From positions 992,001 through 1,056,000 of the forward strand of contig NBAZ01000001.1 of assembly GCA_002794735.1 (NCBI GenBank): a DNA stretch of 64,000 nucleotides, read 5' to 3'. The stretch is from Pyrrhoderma lamaoense (lineage: Eukaryota; Basidiomycota; Agaricomycetes; Hymenochaetales; Hymenochaetaceae). A program made the position numbers and the translations under genes. This document shows positions 47,013-58,057 of the stretch, piece after piece. The number at the start of each line of letters is the position of its first letter. The first letter of the stretch is position 1. The notes beneath the pieces were generated by a model, which searched no databases, was not told the origin of the DNA, and saw nothing but the letters and a program-made list of their open reading frames with translations.

Positions 47013-48601
47013 TTAATCGGTATCTGAACCAGTTTCATCACCCTCAATATCTACAGAGAACGTTACATTAGTGGAAATTATATTTTTACACATTAGTGAT
47101 ACGTACCAACAAGGTAGGTGGTATCTCGTCTGATTGTTACTGGAGGTGGTAGAATCTTGGGACTCGGCAAACGAGGGGCAGAAGCCTTTTTTGTTGGTGG
47201 ACCCGTTCCCGTCACCTTTTTCGCCTTAGTAGCACCGTTCGATACATCCCCCAAGTTACTTGTGATGGTATTTGATTTGCTACGTCCTCGTCCGATAGAT
47301 TCGGAAGTTGGAAGTGATGGGCTATTCATACCCAGCACCGAAGAATGCGATTCAGCTTCTCCAACAGATTCACCCTCTTCCTCAGACGAGTCCGAATGTG
47401 CTGATGGCGAGTGGGAGTTCTTGGAGACATGTGAAGCGACGGAGGGTGTGGGTGTCGAGTGTAGCTTTGAAGGAAGTTTTGGGTTCGACCCTGGCAAACC
47501 GAGGCGCTATATTGAACTCTAAATAGGGCTGTGCTGGCCATAGATAGAACTATACTTACAGTACCGGGTGGTCTGGGCGGTCCAGTTCCCGCGGCTATGA
47601 GGACAGAGTTCAGTAAATATTAAGGAACAAACAATTAGCATCTCACGAGGATTCTTGCCTTTCTTCTGTTTCTTAGAAGGTGATGTTGATTGGCTCCCGG
47701 CCTGTCATGAAGTAAGTAAAAGAAATTGAGAGTAATAATGATTGTTACTCTTTTCTGTCCTCCCATGTATTCCTCATCGACTATACATATGTCAGATATA
47801 AAAGACCAGAACATAGTAAACACGGACAAGACCTTTTGATTTCACCTTACTTTTAGCCGTTTTAGGATCATCAGCACTGTCCTCGATATAAGGAGACGCA
47901 GATCTTCCAGTCGCGCCGTCCCTTTCCTCATTATTTAAACGCACTTCCCTTATACAAGTTAGAAATGACTGACTTTGTTTTAGCCGTTCTTTGAGCAACT
48001 CGTCTAACACCAGCACCCACTCCAAGACATTGAGCGAGATGCTGAGCATAGCGATTGGAAGAAATCTGCGTTTTATACGATTTATTTATCTAAATAACCA
48101 TGGGCCGACGAGGGAGATTCTTACAGGTCTTTGGCAGCTGATACAGTCTAAATTAATGTTTCCGTCCTTGTTAGTTCCTGAATTACCGTTTCCATTTCCA
48201 GTTTGAGAGCCATCATGTGTAGCCGGAGGGGAGGCTGCTCTAGAGCTTCCAGGTACAGGAGCAGTAGCTGAGGTAGCATGAACTAAGAGTAACCCGTAAG
48301 ATAGTGTAGCCCAGGGCATAACATTTTCTAAACAAACCTATACCACATCTGAACGTCTCATATACCATTAGGTCTATCTGATGATCACACATTGTAACAC
48401 ACCTTGTACTACATATTTTGCATTGCTTGCTTCTCCGGTTCTCCTCCTTATGGGCCTGAATGGCTGTATCCATTACTATCTCCTCAAGCATGGTAGCGAA
48501 GACCCTAGCAGACTTTGGATCCAGATTAGAATTAATAGATAGTATTTGGAAGGAATACTGACCAGGTCTGATAGTATTGAGTCTCTATCAGCGCGCGACA
48601 T
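47013..48601 (-). CDS. SGF11: SAGA complex subunit Sgf11
   Basis: Sgf11 anchors the histone H2B deubiquitinase module of the SAGA co-activator. Minus strand. A likely start exon at 48601-48563 (MSRADRDSILSDL) joins the conserved N-terminal helix MLEEIVMDTAIQAHKEENRR, then KQCKIC. After a Ser/Gly/Asn-rich stretch comes the C2HC zinc finger LDCISCQRPV (ending near 48127) followed across an intron by SSNRYAQHLAQCLGVGAGVR. The C-terminal half is Ser/Pro/Lys-rich, as in other basidiomycete proteins, ending IEGDETGSDTD at 47013. The first junction is one base out of phase (GGG at 48518-48520), so either a base is missing or translation starts at the Met of MLEEIV. Confidence 0.85.
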
Positions 48602-49536
48602 ATATTAGTACTTCACCGAGATTTGTAAAATCACTGCTTGTACTAGAGTTTGAAAGTATCTGAAGATGTTCCGTGGACCGCAGTTTCGCTGGTTGATGTT
48701 CAGGGTCAAGTAATATTGGAAATATAGACGCGTCTCGGACGCGAATCCTTACCTTCCCTAATTGTGGTATCATACAGATTTAAGAGATCACATGTACTCA
48801 TCTGTATTAAATCAAATACTTGTGCTAACAGTAGGTCACATATAAAATGTTCTATCAAAATCCACCACTGTGCTGGGGCATGGAAAGCGCATTGACATTG
48901 TGCAGACTTCATCGCTTTTCGGGCCAGAGAGACCCGTAAGTTAGAAAAGTAACTGCTCAAATACTATATTGTCACTAGTCTCGGCGTAGATCAGGTCGAT
49001 ATAATAAGCATTTCTCAATTCCTAGTGTGCATTATCCATGCTTGTGATCTATCCCAGTCAATTCTCGATCACTACAACTATTTATTTGATGCCTTTCCGT
49101 CTAGTAGCTGCGGCCGTATAACAGAACCTGAATGTGCCCCAATCCGATTCTTTGCCTGGTTGTTCTCATTAAAATTACCTAGAGATCTATTTCGCTCCTT
49201 CGAAAAATGTTTTGATCAAAGAAAATAGAGATAAAAGAGGGTTTTGCAAGCCCATTATCGCTATTTTACTATTTTACGATTGGTCTCATATCTGAGTTTC
49301 CGAAACATACTTGCTTCTACCAGGGAACTACTTCTTTGATACTTCCCTTAGACTATCTACTGTGCGATTTTCGAAAATATCTATGTGTGCTTCTTATCAA
49401 CCTCAGTAAAAAAACTGTGGATCGCTCCATTATGCTTCGTCGATTTTCTTGTCGGAGAAGGGGTGCATAGTCAAAGGGTCTGAGTCAATTTCTCAGGTAT
49501 TATCAACCTATATCTCTTCAACATAGTAATCTAAAC
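48602..49536. other. Intergenic with unassigned open frames
   Basis: Frames at 48706-48960 (-) and 49025-49228 (+) are open, but neither shows a family motif nor a clear splice partner. Nothing is supported here; a divergent small gene cannot be excluded. Confidence 0.35.
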
Positions 49537-49572
49537 TTGGTTTCCCGAACAAAAACTACTGCTCTTTTAACT

Positions 49573-49758
49573 ATGACAGCTCAGCACCAAACCAGAAAGT
49601 TTATCGACATTCAAACTGTAAGTGCTCAGGTATCACTAAATCTACCTTATTCAATTAATGTTTTATACAGCTCAATTTATAAATACTACTATAGCAATGT
49701 AAACGGTAGTAATAGCAAGGGTGGCTCGACATACAATTATTCAACAACAGAAAGTTGA
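49573..49758 (+). CDS. Possible degenerate relative of the small Tyr/Ser/Gly-rich protein
   Basis: The 3' part reads YKYYYSNVNGSNSKGGSTYN then YSTTES and stop, clearly resembling HYYSNPNGSTYYNDGKGGST of the gene at 50.96 kb. A plausible 53-nt intron (GTAAGT at 49618 to ATACAG at 49670) does not keep the frame when removed from an exon starting at 49573, whereas the unspliced frame is open. It may be a decayed copy or a divergent gene with another first exon. A further open segment at 49847-50032 (VTVSLNDRKECVNGSLGKFK...) after TATTTAG could be an additional exon but has no recognised relatives. Confidence 0.35.
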   Translation: MTAQHQTRKFIDIQTVSAQVSLNLPYSINVLYSSIYKYYYSNVNGSNSKGGSTYNYSTTES

Positions 49759-50032
49759 GTAGATAATCGTCATGATACTGGCATCCCTGCTTCATGAAGG
49801 ATATGTATAATTCTTATAAACTTATTTTATGTTGTTTTGTATTTAGCCGTTGGTAACAGTGTCGCTCAATGATCGAAAGGAGTGTGTCAATGGATCTCTC
49901 GGTAAGTTCAAGTTACCATCCTCTGGTTACGATAGGTTTTGCTTTGACGATGATGGGTCACTAAAAGAAGGTTATCTCAAGGATACACAAAGAGAATTCT
50001 CACGGACAAACTTTATGGCTACTGCTGTCTAG

Positions 50033-50963
50033 TTTAGGTTATAGCCCTATATATAGAATCAAGCCATTATTGTGTTAAACAGAAAAATCCATCTCATGCA
50101 CATAGTAGTTTTTGATAAAGTAATGCACATCAAAGCAATAAAGAGATAAACTTTGGTTTAGCCAGAAGCACAGTCTCTAAGGAATTTTTCCCAGTACTCG
50201 AAATCATTGAGGGTATCCATCTACTCCTGGCAGTAGATACATTTGTATATCACAGTGGCTCCTGTCAAAAACATAATTTAGTTGTAGACAAACGGTATCT
50301 GTCACACGATCTCAATAGAATATATGAATATGTGGATGTGCAATGTAAAAAGTGCTACGCAATATGTATGTGACTTAATATCCTGTGCAACAGCCTTGGA
50401 TAGCGCTATCTCTAACTAACATCCTTTGATATATTTATGTGCCTTCACAGTATTCTTGTATTTATATCCAAGAAAGAGCAACACAAACCAGCTTTACAAG
50501 ACAAATCCGAATATGGTTAGGATTCTTTGAAGAAAACCAGTCTACATGAATAGTTGTGTATATCTTACCTCTGAATGCATTTGTTGATGCTTGTGTACTC
50601 GAAGCCATCCTTCTCGTCTGGGCGCTTATTACTCCCGCTTCTACTAGTCATACTTCCCATGCTTCTCACTTATCTTTGATACATCACCCAATATGTGAAT
50701 GAGAAGTAAAGTACCAGTGCTTCCCCTTGTTCTATTCCGGCGCTCATTTGTGACCATCACTAGTCGCCGCAGTCGAATCTCGACAAAATCACACTGACTC
50801 GCAGGCTCACAGTCAACATGGAGGTCTATATAAACCCCTCTTTCATAGTCTTTTCTCTTTTCTCACCCCAGCAACAAAGTACCTGTCCTCCTGTAACCCA
50901 AAGCCTTTCACTTTCTTCATCGACTACAACATAAGACCTTCAACTTTTCGAGCTTCCCGTGCA
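50033..50963. other. Promoter region of small Tyr/Ser/Gly-rich protein gene
   Basis: AT-rich with no coding support. A clear TATA box lies near its right end, followed by a CT-rich stretch before the start codon. Confidence 0.5.
50827..50834 (+). promoter_or_regulatory. TATA box
   Basis: TCTATATAAACCCC lies about 135 bp before the ATG at 50964 and is followed by pyrimidine-rich sequence. A consensus TATA box suggests a strongly or conditionally expressed gene. Confidence 0.6.
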
Positions 50964-51296
50964 ATGTCTGGAAAAGGCTACAGCTACAAAGGCTCTGGTA
51001 CCAACGCCCAAGTATGTCTTATTTTCTTATATACATATACTTCATAGTAACTAGGTCTAATCCAATTTTTCAGGGGAACCACTACTGTGCACGAGACTAC
51101 GGTCCATCTGCTTCCAACCCCAATTCTTATCATTACTCTAATAGTGAGCATTTCAGATACACCAAGCTTTCCATAGCCATGAGCTAATCGGAGTATCAGC
51201 GAACGGGAGTCACTACTATAGCAACCCTAACGGTAGTACGTACTATAATGATGGTAAAGGAGGTTCTACATATACACCCCCTTCCAACACAAAGTA
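50964..51296 (+). CDS. Small Tyr/Ser/Gly/Asn-rich protein, about 75 residues
   Basis: Three exons: 50964 to 51011, 51075 to about 51143, and about 51201-51296. The protein opens MSGKGYSYKGSGTNAQ, continues GNHYCARDYGPSASNPNSYH, and ends HYYSNPNGSTYYNDGKGGST then YTPPSNTK. There is no signal peptide, membrane span or known catalytic motif; the low-complexity Tyr/Gly/Ser composition resembles prion-like or condensate-forming sequences. I associate this type of short protein with Agaricomycete genomes, without knowing a function. A TATA box lies upstream. A degenerate relative lies 1.3 kb to the left. Confidence 0.7.
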
Positions 51297-51602
51297 GACG
51301 ATACTTTGGAACCCATCAGGAACCCATGCCGCGACGCGACTTTCAGCCGATTTAAATACTGCAAATATAAATGAAGTAACCCTCATGTATAAATCATGTT
51401 ATAAACCAGATGAAATGAGAGAATCTAAAGCTTTGACTTGTCACTTGGTTTAGTTGGACTACCTATACTCGATCTGGAATCCAATACCATTGATCCAAGA
51501 AACTCGTTTATTAGTAGACTCGAAAACTATACACTATGACCCATCTAGCCATTCTATAAAACACTAAAAACAAACGTCACTGGTATCAAGCAAAAATCCA
51601 AC
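51297..51602. other. Convergent 3' intergenic region
   Basis: No gene or RNA recognised between the small Tyr/Ser/Gly-rich gene and PXMP4. Confidence 0.5.
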
Positions 51603-52432
51603 TTAGGTGTTGTGCCATAATAATGTTTTGAGACTGTCCCATTTCTCTGAGTCCTAAAAAGCCGCGAATTAGGTCATTTAGTTTATGGCTTTTGTATCGA
51701 GACCCTTACCTTGTATAAATAGTTCATCGAACTCCACATTCCTGGTTGGATCGTTTCTCCCCTATTCTCAAACAACCACATCACGGCCCCCCACATGAGA
51801 GCCGCGAACAAGGAGAACTGAGTTGCATCTGGGTGAAGAGGACGTGCAGGTGAACCTGGTGGAGAGGGTCTTGTAGGATGCGATCTGTCCCGAGCAAGGA
51901 AAGAAGCAACAACACGAGAGCATACATATAACACGATCTTTACCGAGTAATATCAAAATAGAAGCACAAGTTAGATGAGCGAACAAATCATAATGCATAG
52001 ACGTATACAATAAGAAAAGCTTACCTGCTCATTGATAGGAGTTCGGTCTCCAAAGACAGCGTATCCGCCTAGAAGACCTGCGAAGAACGTATCCGAAGAC
52101 TGTGACTTCCCGCCGTGTAGTTTCCTTTGAGCTATTATAAGGATCTTATAAAGGGAAACGAACTTCGCGAGGCTCAAGGCATGTTGAACCGTCATCCGAA
52201 TTACCGCACGAAGCCGTGTTGGCCAGCTTGTTACGGGAGAATGTTTGATGAATACTTTCTTACGAAGAATGATTTTAGTAACTCACTCTCCCTTTCCAAA
52301 GAGAACTGACATGATAAGAGCATGAGGAAAACGGATTTTGACGCCATAAACTATGCCATTACGAGCTCCTTTAAGGATGGCTAGTAAATCATGGTATGCA
52401 GGGTTGGACAGAATTGCGTTGATTGATGACAT
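51603..52432 (-). CDS. PXMP4: Peroxisomal membrane protein 4 (PMP24, Tim17/22/23 superfamily)
   Basis: Four minus-strand exons, 52432-52287, 52226-52025, 51937-51710 and 51653-51603, give 208 residues with closed phases. The order is LLAILKGARNGIVYGVKIRF, PHALIMSVLFGKGDWPTRLR, QHALSLAKFVSLYKILIIAQ, the glycine-rich segment FFAGLLGGYAVFGDRTPINE, and FSLFAALMWGAVMWLFEN. This matches the PXMP4 family, integral proteins of the peroxisomal membrane related to Tim17/22/23 translocase subunits. A His-, Pro- and Ser-rich loop (RDRSHPTRPSPPGSPARPL) is inserted before the last spans, a variable part of the family. Its exact transport role is not known. Confidence 0.87.
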
Positions 52433-52746
52433 GATGTAGTCTATTAAACTCTATACCTCAAGATTATCAGGATTCTTGAGTGACCAGGAGGGAGAGAAAC
52501 TGAGGGGTATAAGTTAAAGGAACGGGCAGCGGTCAAGACGTTTGAGGTGAAGCATGATTTGAACACAGAACAAATTCTTTAACCGCGTCACCGATGGTCC
52601 GGTAGTATCACATGGGATTACACGTAGTTTTAATGCTATTACCCGAATTACATTTTGAGAACACAAACAGTAACAAAGTCATGAAAATAAACAAGTAGGA
52701 ATAGGGAAAAAAATAGAGACGAAATGAAGAATGAAAACAGGAAATA
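52433..52746. other. Intergenic between PXMP4 and HAS1
   Basis: Contains the PXMP4 upstream region and the HAS1 3' end. No additional gene seen. Confidence 0.5.
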
Positions 52747-54692
52747 TCAACGACTCCATTGCTGCCCGTCAGACATGAGACTCTTCCGCTCTCGATTCTT
52801 CTTATACATCTCCTTCTGAACTTTTTTCTTTCCAAGCGTTTCCATGCGTCTTGCCTTTCCCTGTCGTCTCACTCTGTTGCCGTCATCTTCGTTTTCCTCG
52901 TTCTCCGCATCTTCCTGATTATCTTCACCTTGACTTTCGTCATCCTCATCTTCCCCGAATCTCTTACGTTTGTGGCCAGATTTCCCATTACTCTTGCCCC
53001 CACCAACAGTGATGTTAACCCGTGGGGGAACGGAAAACCCAAACGCTCGCCCCACTTTAACTAGATCCAAAGCGTTCACGTCGAATATTTTCTTCAATGA
53101 ATGGGACGCATATGACTGTAAGTAGGACCTGTAACCATCTCGAGCACTCTGATGGAGGAAGTAATTCTTTTGTAAAAGCTTTTCCAACTATTTCGAAAGC
53201 TTTCAGTATTATGCACTAAGTAAGTAGATAAAAAATGCATACCTGGCTCTGTACGTTCGCAATCCTATCTGCAGGGAACGTAAACTCATTCAACGGTACC
53301 TTCGCCTCCTTCAGGTATCTCAAGAATCCTAGTTCGCTTTCAAGCAAGAACAAAAGACTTTTTCCTGCCTTCCCAGCTCTCGCTGTTCGTCCTACCCGAT
53401 GAATATAGTCTCTCGGGTCATCAGGAGGATCAAACTGAATGATCCAATCTACTTTGGGAATGTCGAGGCCTCGAGCAGCAACATCTGTACATAATAATAT
53501 ACCAGAAGGGGCGTTGCAAAATTCGAAAAATGTGTTCGTTCGTTTTTGTTGTTTTTGCTTGCCCTGGTGAGATGGGTTAGTTGCCAACAAAATCAAGACT
53601 ATGTATAAGCTTACATGTAGATCCAGAACTGGGACGTCAATATAATTTAACAGTTCCGAATGATACTTGACGGAGTTGCAACTTGACAAGAAGACAATCA
53701 CTTTCTTTTTAAGATTTTTCTTCAAGAAAGTGAATAGTAATAAGAATCGGCGGTCCGAGGGACAAACCACATATCCCTGTGAAAGTGTTGATACTGTGCT
53801 AGTTTCTTCAGAACCGTCAACATCAATGTGAATCGGGCCAGGACGAAGAGATATTCTCGCAAGGTCTTGCACTTTTGTAGTCTGAGTGGCAGAGAAAAGC
53901 ATTGATTGTCGATTCTCTACGTTGCATGTAGTCAGCACATTATAGTTAATTTGTCAAGATGTGATATGATGTACCATTTGGAAGAATGCTGATAATTTTC
54001 TTCATTTCTTCTTCGAATCCTATCTCCAAGATACGATCTGCTTCATCAATAACGAGGGCTTTCAGATTCCTAAAGACAAATCCCTTCGTATTCTAATAGT
54101 GTGAGGAGTATTGTATTAGCAAACAACATTCATATATTATGTCTAAAGATAGTACCTCGAGGTGATCAAGCAACCGCCCAGGGGTTGCAACAAGTAAGTT
54201 TACACCCTTCACAAGTTTCTCCACTTCAGCTTTCCTATTCGCACCTCCAATTACAATACCAAACGTCTGCGAATGGTGTGCCATTAGCTCCTTAGCTACT
54301 CCAAAAATCTGAAGTGCAAGTTCACGAGTCGGGGAAAGTATGATAATCCCAGTACCTATATATGTTCGATATGCGTTATATGTGGCAAGAGAAGGTAAGT
54401 AATGATATATATGCATACCATTCCTAGGCTTAAATTTTAAACGGAACAAAAGTTCTACTGCCGGGATTAAGAAAGACAAAGTCTTTCCGGACCCAGTGCG
54501 TGCAGCCCCTAACACATCTTTTCCTGCAAGTAGCGGCGGTATCGACTTCGCTTGTACAGGTGTCATGGTAGTAAATCCCATTTCAGAAAGTGCCTGATTT
54601 GTCTGCTGAGAGAGGTCTAAAGTCGAGAACGGTTGGCGTTCTGGCTGTTTTGGTTCTTGCGCTGATGCGCTTGAACTTGCTTCTGCGGTCAT
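52747..54692 (-). CDS. HAS1: DEAD-box ATP-dependent RNA helicase Has1
   Basis: Nucleolar helicase for 40S and 60S ribosome biogenesis. Minus-strand exons 54692-54419, 54355-54156, 54092-53975, 53916-53615, 53563-53243 and 53187-52747 give 551 residues. Motifs in order: Q motif ([14 protein letters not shown]), [39 protein letters not shown] (DEAD), [33 protein letters not shown] and [33 protein letters not shown] and [20 protein letters not shown] identify the Has1 subfamily. The tail is acidic and then lysine-rich. Divergent from PTH2 copy B. Confidence 0.95.
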
Positions 54693-54998
54693 TTTTCTGT
54701 CACTCTCCCCAACAAGCTTCTTGATATTCTATTCTGTGTGATATTGTTGACTTTGAGAGCCTTTCATACGATAAGGAAGTCCTATAGGTGGAAAAGTAGG
54801 TATTAGTAGTCACAGTTATGCATTATTATTAGAGGCAAAGCCAAAAATTCTGTATTGCCCGGCAACTGCCGTGTAACCCGCTCGTCGATCGTCGAAAGTC
54901 TTTAGCACCTTGAGCCATAAAATCAAATATTTCTGATTTTATGTATATTATTATTTTTGTGAATAACACACTTCTCAGTCGACCATCTTTGCTTGATG
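54693..54998. other. Divergent promoter region HAS1 / PTH2 copy B
   Basis: About 300 bp between the HAS1 start and the likely start area of PTH2 copy B. AT-rich; the PTH2 copy B start codon is not firmly placed. Confidence 0.45.
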
Positions 54999-56182
54999 TC
55001 AGAATCCAATTTCAATATCCCTTCTCATAGCAAGTACATCTCTATCTAACCTGGCTTTGACAAAGAATACTAAATTTCACCGTTTTCTATGCTTTGCTAA
55101 CCACACTTCGGTAGCCTTTGCCCAGCTAATTGTTGCCCTTACAGCGCTTGCTATCGGGTTTAGGTTGGGAAAGAAGAATGCCGCCGACTCACTGTTAGAA
55201 TCAAAATCAAAGAGAAAGAATTGTCTGAATAGTGATGATATATCTAAAAATAAGCCAAGAACCGACGAACAAATTGAACGCATAAAGGAACCAGAGGAAT
55301 CAGTTGATACATCAGAACCTGACGACGGGGACTTATCCTTGATAGTTCCTAAAGTTTGGGAACCATGCAAACTAGTACGTCACGTTCTGAGCTTTACCTC
55401 TAAGTCTGGGAACAACGATTCCTTCACAAATAATACTTACTCGGGAAATGATTCTAACTCATATCTTAGGTTCTCGTTGTTCGTGGTGAACTCAAAATGG
55501 CTCCCCAGGATATCGCTACTCAGTAAGATTTCTCCTCTCCTCTTATACTTCTACTGCTTTCTACTCGGAAGCAGGAAGTAATTTGGAAGCAACTGCTGAC
55601 TCTGATCCCTCCTAGATGCTCGTTAGTTCTCTACTAAGTTGACTTGACATTTTTGAATACAAGCTTTGCACTTCTAGAGCTGCAACATTGGCTTGCTACC
55701 GATCTCTGGAGTCAATTAACCCACGTCTTTTACAACACTGGGAAGTGACAGGGTAAATCCACCGAATCTCTCAGAAAAAAACCTCATACATCTAAAGTAC
55801 CAAATAGGCAAGCAAAGATCGCACTGCGCGGAAGGAATGAAGAACAACTGGTTCAACTCGAGAAACTCGCCAAGAGCTTAAATTTATGTGCCCGCTCTGT
55901 TCATGACGAGTAAGCCCAGACGCTTGCCTGTCTAATATACTTTCACTTATTTTCCGGTTATTTGCGATTTAATTGTCCACTGATCGGTCTGAACGATTAT
56001 TAATTTTCACTAGCAAACTAACTGAAAATAAACAGGGGAATAGAACTGTGCTTGCTATAGGCCCAGGTACTTAAACACCAAATCTGAATCAATTGTTAGA
56101 TGGAATAACTAACTCATCATTTTCTTCTATAGCGCCTGTTGAGCAGATAAATCGAGTAACCGGCACCCTCAGACTACTTTAG
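54999..56182 (+). CDS. Peptidyl-tRNA hydrolase 2, divergent paralogue, copy B
   Basis: Exons recognised: about 55111-55374, 55470-55522, 55616-55621 (6 nt), 55678-55752, 55808-55909, 56014-56066 and 56133-56182. A possible start exon begins with ATG at 54999 (MSESNFNIPSHS), but its junction is out of phase. An N-terminal membrane span (VAFAQLIVALTALAIGFRLG) and acidic linker precede VLVVRGELKMAPQDIATQ, CSAATLACYRSLESINPR, LLQHWEVTGQAKIALRGRNE, AKSLNLCARSVHDDKLTENK, NRTVLAIGP and INRVTGTLRLL. Compared with copy A, the His after QC[AS] is Ala and the GRTQI loop is KLTEN, so activity may be reduced or altered. It lacks copy A's intron before LLxHWE; exon 3 is 53 nt in both. Confidence 0.8.
55616..55621 (+). 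other. 6-nt micro-exon of PTH2 copy B
   Basis: Context CCTAG|ATGCTC|GTTAGT. Joins CA ... AGCT into CAA TGC TCA GCT (Gln-Cys-Ser-Ala). Same length, phase, ATGCNC sequence and GTTAGT donor as the micro-exon in copy A. Confidence 0.82.
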
Positions 56183-56553
56183 AACGTCAATCAATCACTC
56201 TTGCACAGTATATCTGCAACTCACACATTATCATTGGTCATATACTACACATACACCTTTTCTCAATCAGAAATCGGTTTGAATAATATGATTGTTTTCT
56301 GCAAATACTTTTATAATAAAAACAACAAGGTGACTATGACCAAAGAAAAGGGCGGAGAGCAAACATCTTTTAAAATAGGGGTAGAAACGTTCAGATACGT
56401 CTCTACTGATTTAACTGTAAGGTTAATTGCAGGTTTGGGAGGTACAGGGATCTCCAATCTAGATTTCAGAAGAAACCTCGGTACTTCAAAGAATAATATG
56501 CCTTTTTTGGATTCCAACCATCCCCTTCGCCAATCGTTTCTGTCCCCTAACAT
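56183..56553. other. Convergent 3' intergenic region
   Basis: Between PTH2 copy B and the TMEM33-like gene. The open frame at 56201-56557 (+) overlaps the 3' side of the neighbour and lacks recognisable features; not annotated. Confidence 0.45.
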
Positions 56554-57739
56554 CTAGCGGCGCCCTGCCCCTGCCCCTGCAGCTGCAGCCGGCGCGGCCT
56601 GCTGTGGTTGCTGCTGTACGAGCAGTGATCCCGCCCATCGAGCAATGAATAGTTGTGCATTCTGCCACACACTTAACAAGACAGGTGGATTTCCAGGGCG
56701 GGCAACCAACTTGTCAATTTCAGCCTTAACATGGGCAACAGCGCGTTGAGTGAACTGTGACTGATAGTATCTGAACCGGAGGAAGTGGGCATAGAAAATA
56801 GGCGATAGAAGTGAGTTTTGGAGGAGGAATGCACCTAGTGTAACACGGAGCATAATTATAAGTTCTGTGTATGCAACGATGCGCATTGCAGTGTCATAAT
56901 TGTCTAGTAAAAAGAATTCATATTAAGTACATAAATCGGAATTTAAACAGAATGAAGGGAGAAGCAACGCACTCTTGATCCAAAGCTGAATTTTCTTTGT
57001 GAAAGGATGCTGCTGCGCAGGTTGACCGGCAGCAGCTGGAGGAGTCGGAGGAAGGAAATGGGGGAGAACGTAAGTGCGTGTGAAGGTCAAGACATGGAAT
57101 AATGAGAATATCGCAAAAGGAATCAGAGAGACTGATGTTCATCTTGTTTAGCCGCCACGTATTGTCATCGAGCATGAAGTATAGCTTACCAGGGACGGGT
57201 CTCGAGATCCACCAAAAGATGGCAAGAATAAGATACATTGCATTCTGAACAAAAAATCAACGTCGGGATCTCGTAAGATATACAAAATGCACACACCTCA
57301 TCCGTCAATAAACGTCTAAAAGTATTGGTCGACTGTGGGTAGTATATTTAGAGAAAAGTGGAGATATATAAAAGTAAACGTCATACTTGACTTCCATATG
57401 CCTTGCTGTAGACAAAAAATCAGTGGTTTGAACGCGGAGTAAGGAGGAAAGAATGCATACTGGCAAACTATTGCATAACTAACTAAACCACCAACATAAC
57501 TGACTGCACACGAATGTTAAATTGGCGACAAGCTAGAAAGAATGAAGTGCACCACGTACTGTAGTACAATCTTGAGTAAGAGCTGCTACGAAAAGTGATC
57601 CAAGCTAATAGATATCTAAAAGCGGACAGAAAAAGGACGAAGTGACCACCGGCCCAAATGTAGTGCTAGATTGTACTTAGAAAAATTGAGGAATATTAGT
57701 ACATAATAAGGGGGAGAATACCTGAGCATTTGGAGCCAT
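56554..57739 (-). CDS. TMEM33/Tts1/Pom33-family ER and nuclear-envelope membrane protein
   Basis: Eight minus-strand exons: 57739-57722 (18 nt, MAPNAQ), 57665-57560, 57503-57461, 57405-57387 (19 nt), 57332-57297, 57244-57190, 57131-56973 and 56903-56554; total 261 residues with closed phases. Segments: HYIWAGGHFVLFLSAFRYLL, GGLVSYAIVC, KAYGS, RRLLTDENAMYLILAIFWWI, SRPVP, LIPFAIFSLFHVLTFTRTYV, then IVAYTELIIMLRVTLGAFLL and YYQSQFTQRAVAHVKAEIDK. These match TMEM33 / yeast Pom33-Per33 / fission yeast Tts1, proteins that shape tubular ER and help nuclear pore assembly. The end is Gln/Ala-rich. The tiny first exon was chosen because the upstream frame (ATG at 57908) does not continue into the family sequence. 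Confidence 0.83.
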
Positions 57740-58057
57740 CGTGTATTCCGCGTGTAACTTTGTGGTAGGAGGAAAGAGAGAGGGATAACAAGCAGCAGAG
57801 AACGACCAGGAACCAGAAGAGTCGAAAAGGCGAGGTAGGCGTGTTCCAACCAATGTTGTGACGTCTTTGGTTTAGGGCCGGGTTCATCACTCCATCAACG
57901 TAGATCATCTGAAAAGGGAATAATACTTCCACATGTGCTTAGTACGGGAATTGTGACTTTGGTACCGAGCTACTAGTCCCAGTCTAGTAGAGGCTAGTGA
58001 CTATTGAAAAAGAGGCAAATTGAGAGAGAGAAACCGAGTCCGAGTCTTCGACATTGA
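57740..58057. other. Divergent promoter region
   Basis: About 318 bp between divergent starts of the TMEM33-like and CBS-PB1 genes, ending in a GAGAGAGAG tract before the ATG at 58058. No gene. Confidence 0.5.

Noticed and set aside
48706..49228. Genes on both strands left of the degenerate small gene
   Set aside because: No family resemblance, no consistent splice partners and no coding-like periodicity that I could see.
57740..57932. Hydrophobic minus-strand frame from ATG at 57908 as the start of the TMEM33-like protein
   Set aside because: It does not join in phase to the family sequence, whereas the 18-nt exon MAPNAQ with donor GTATTC does.
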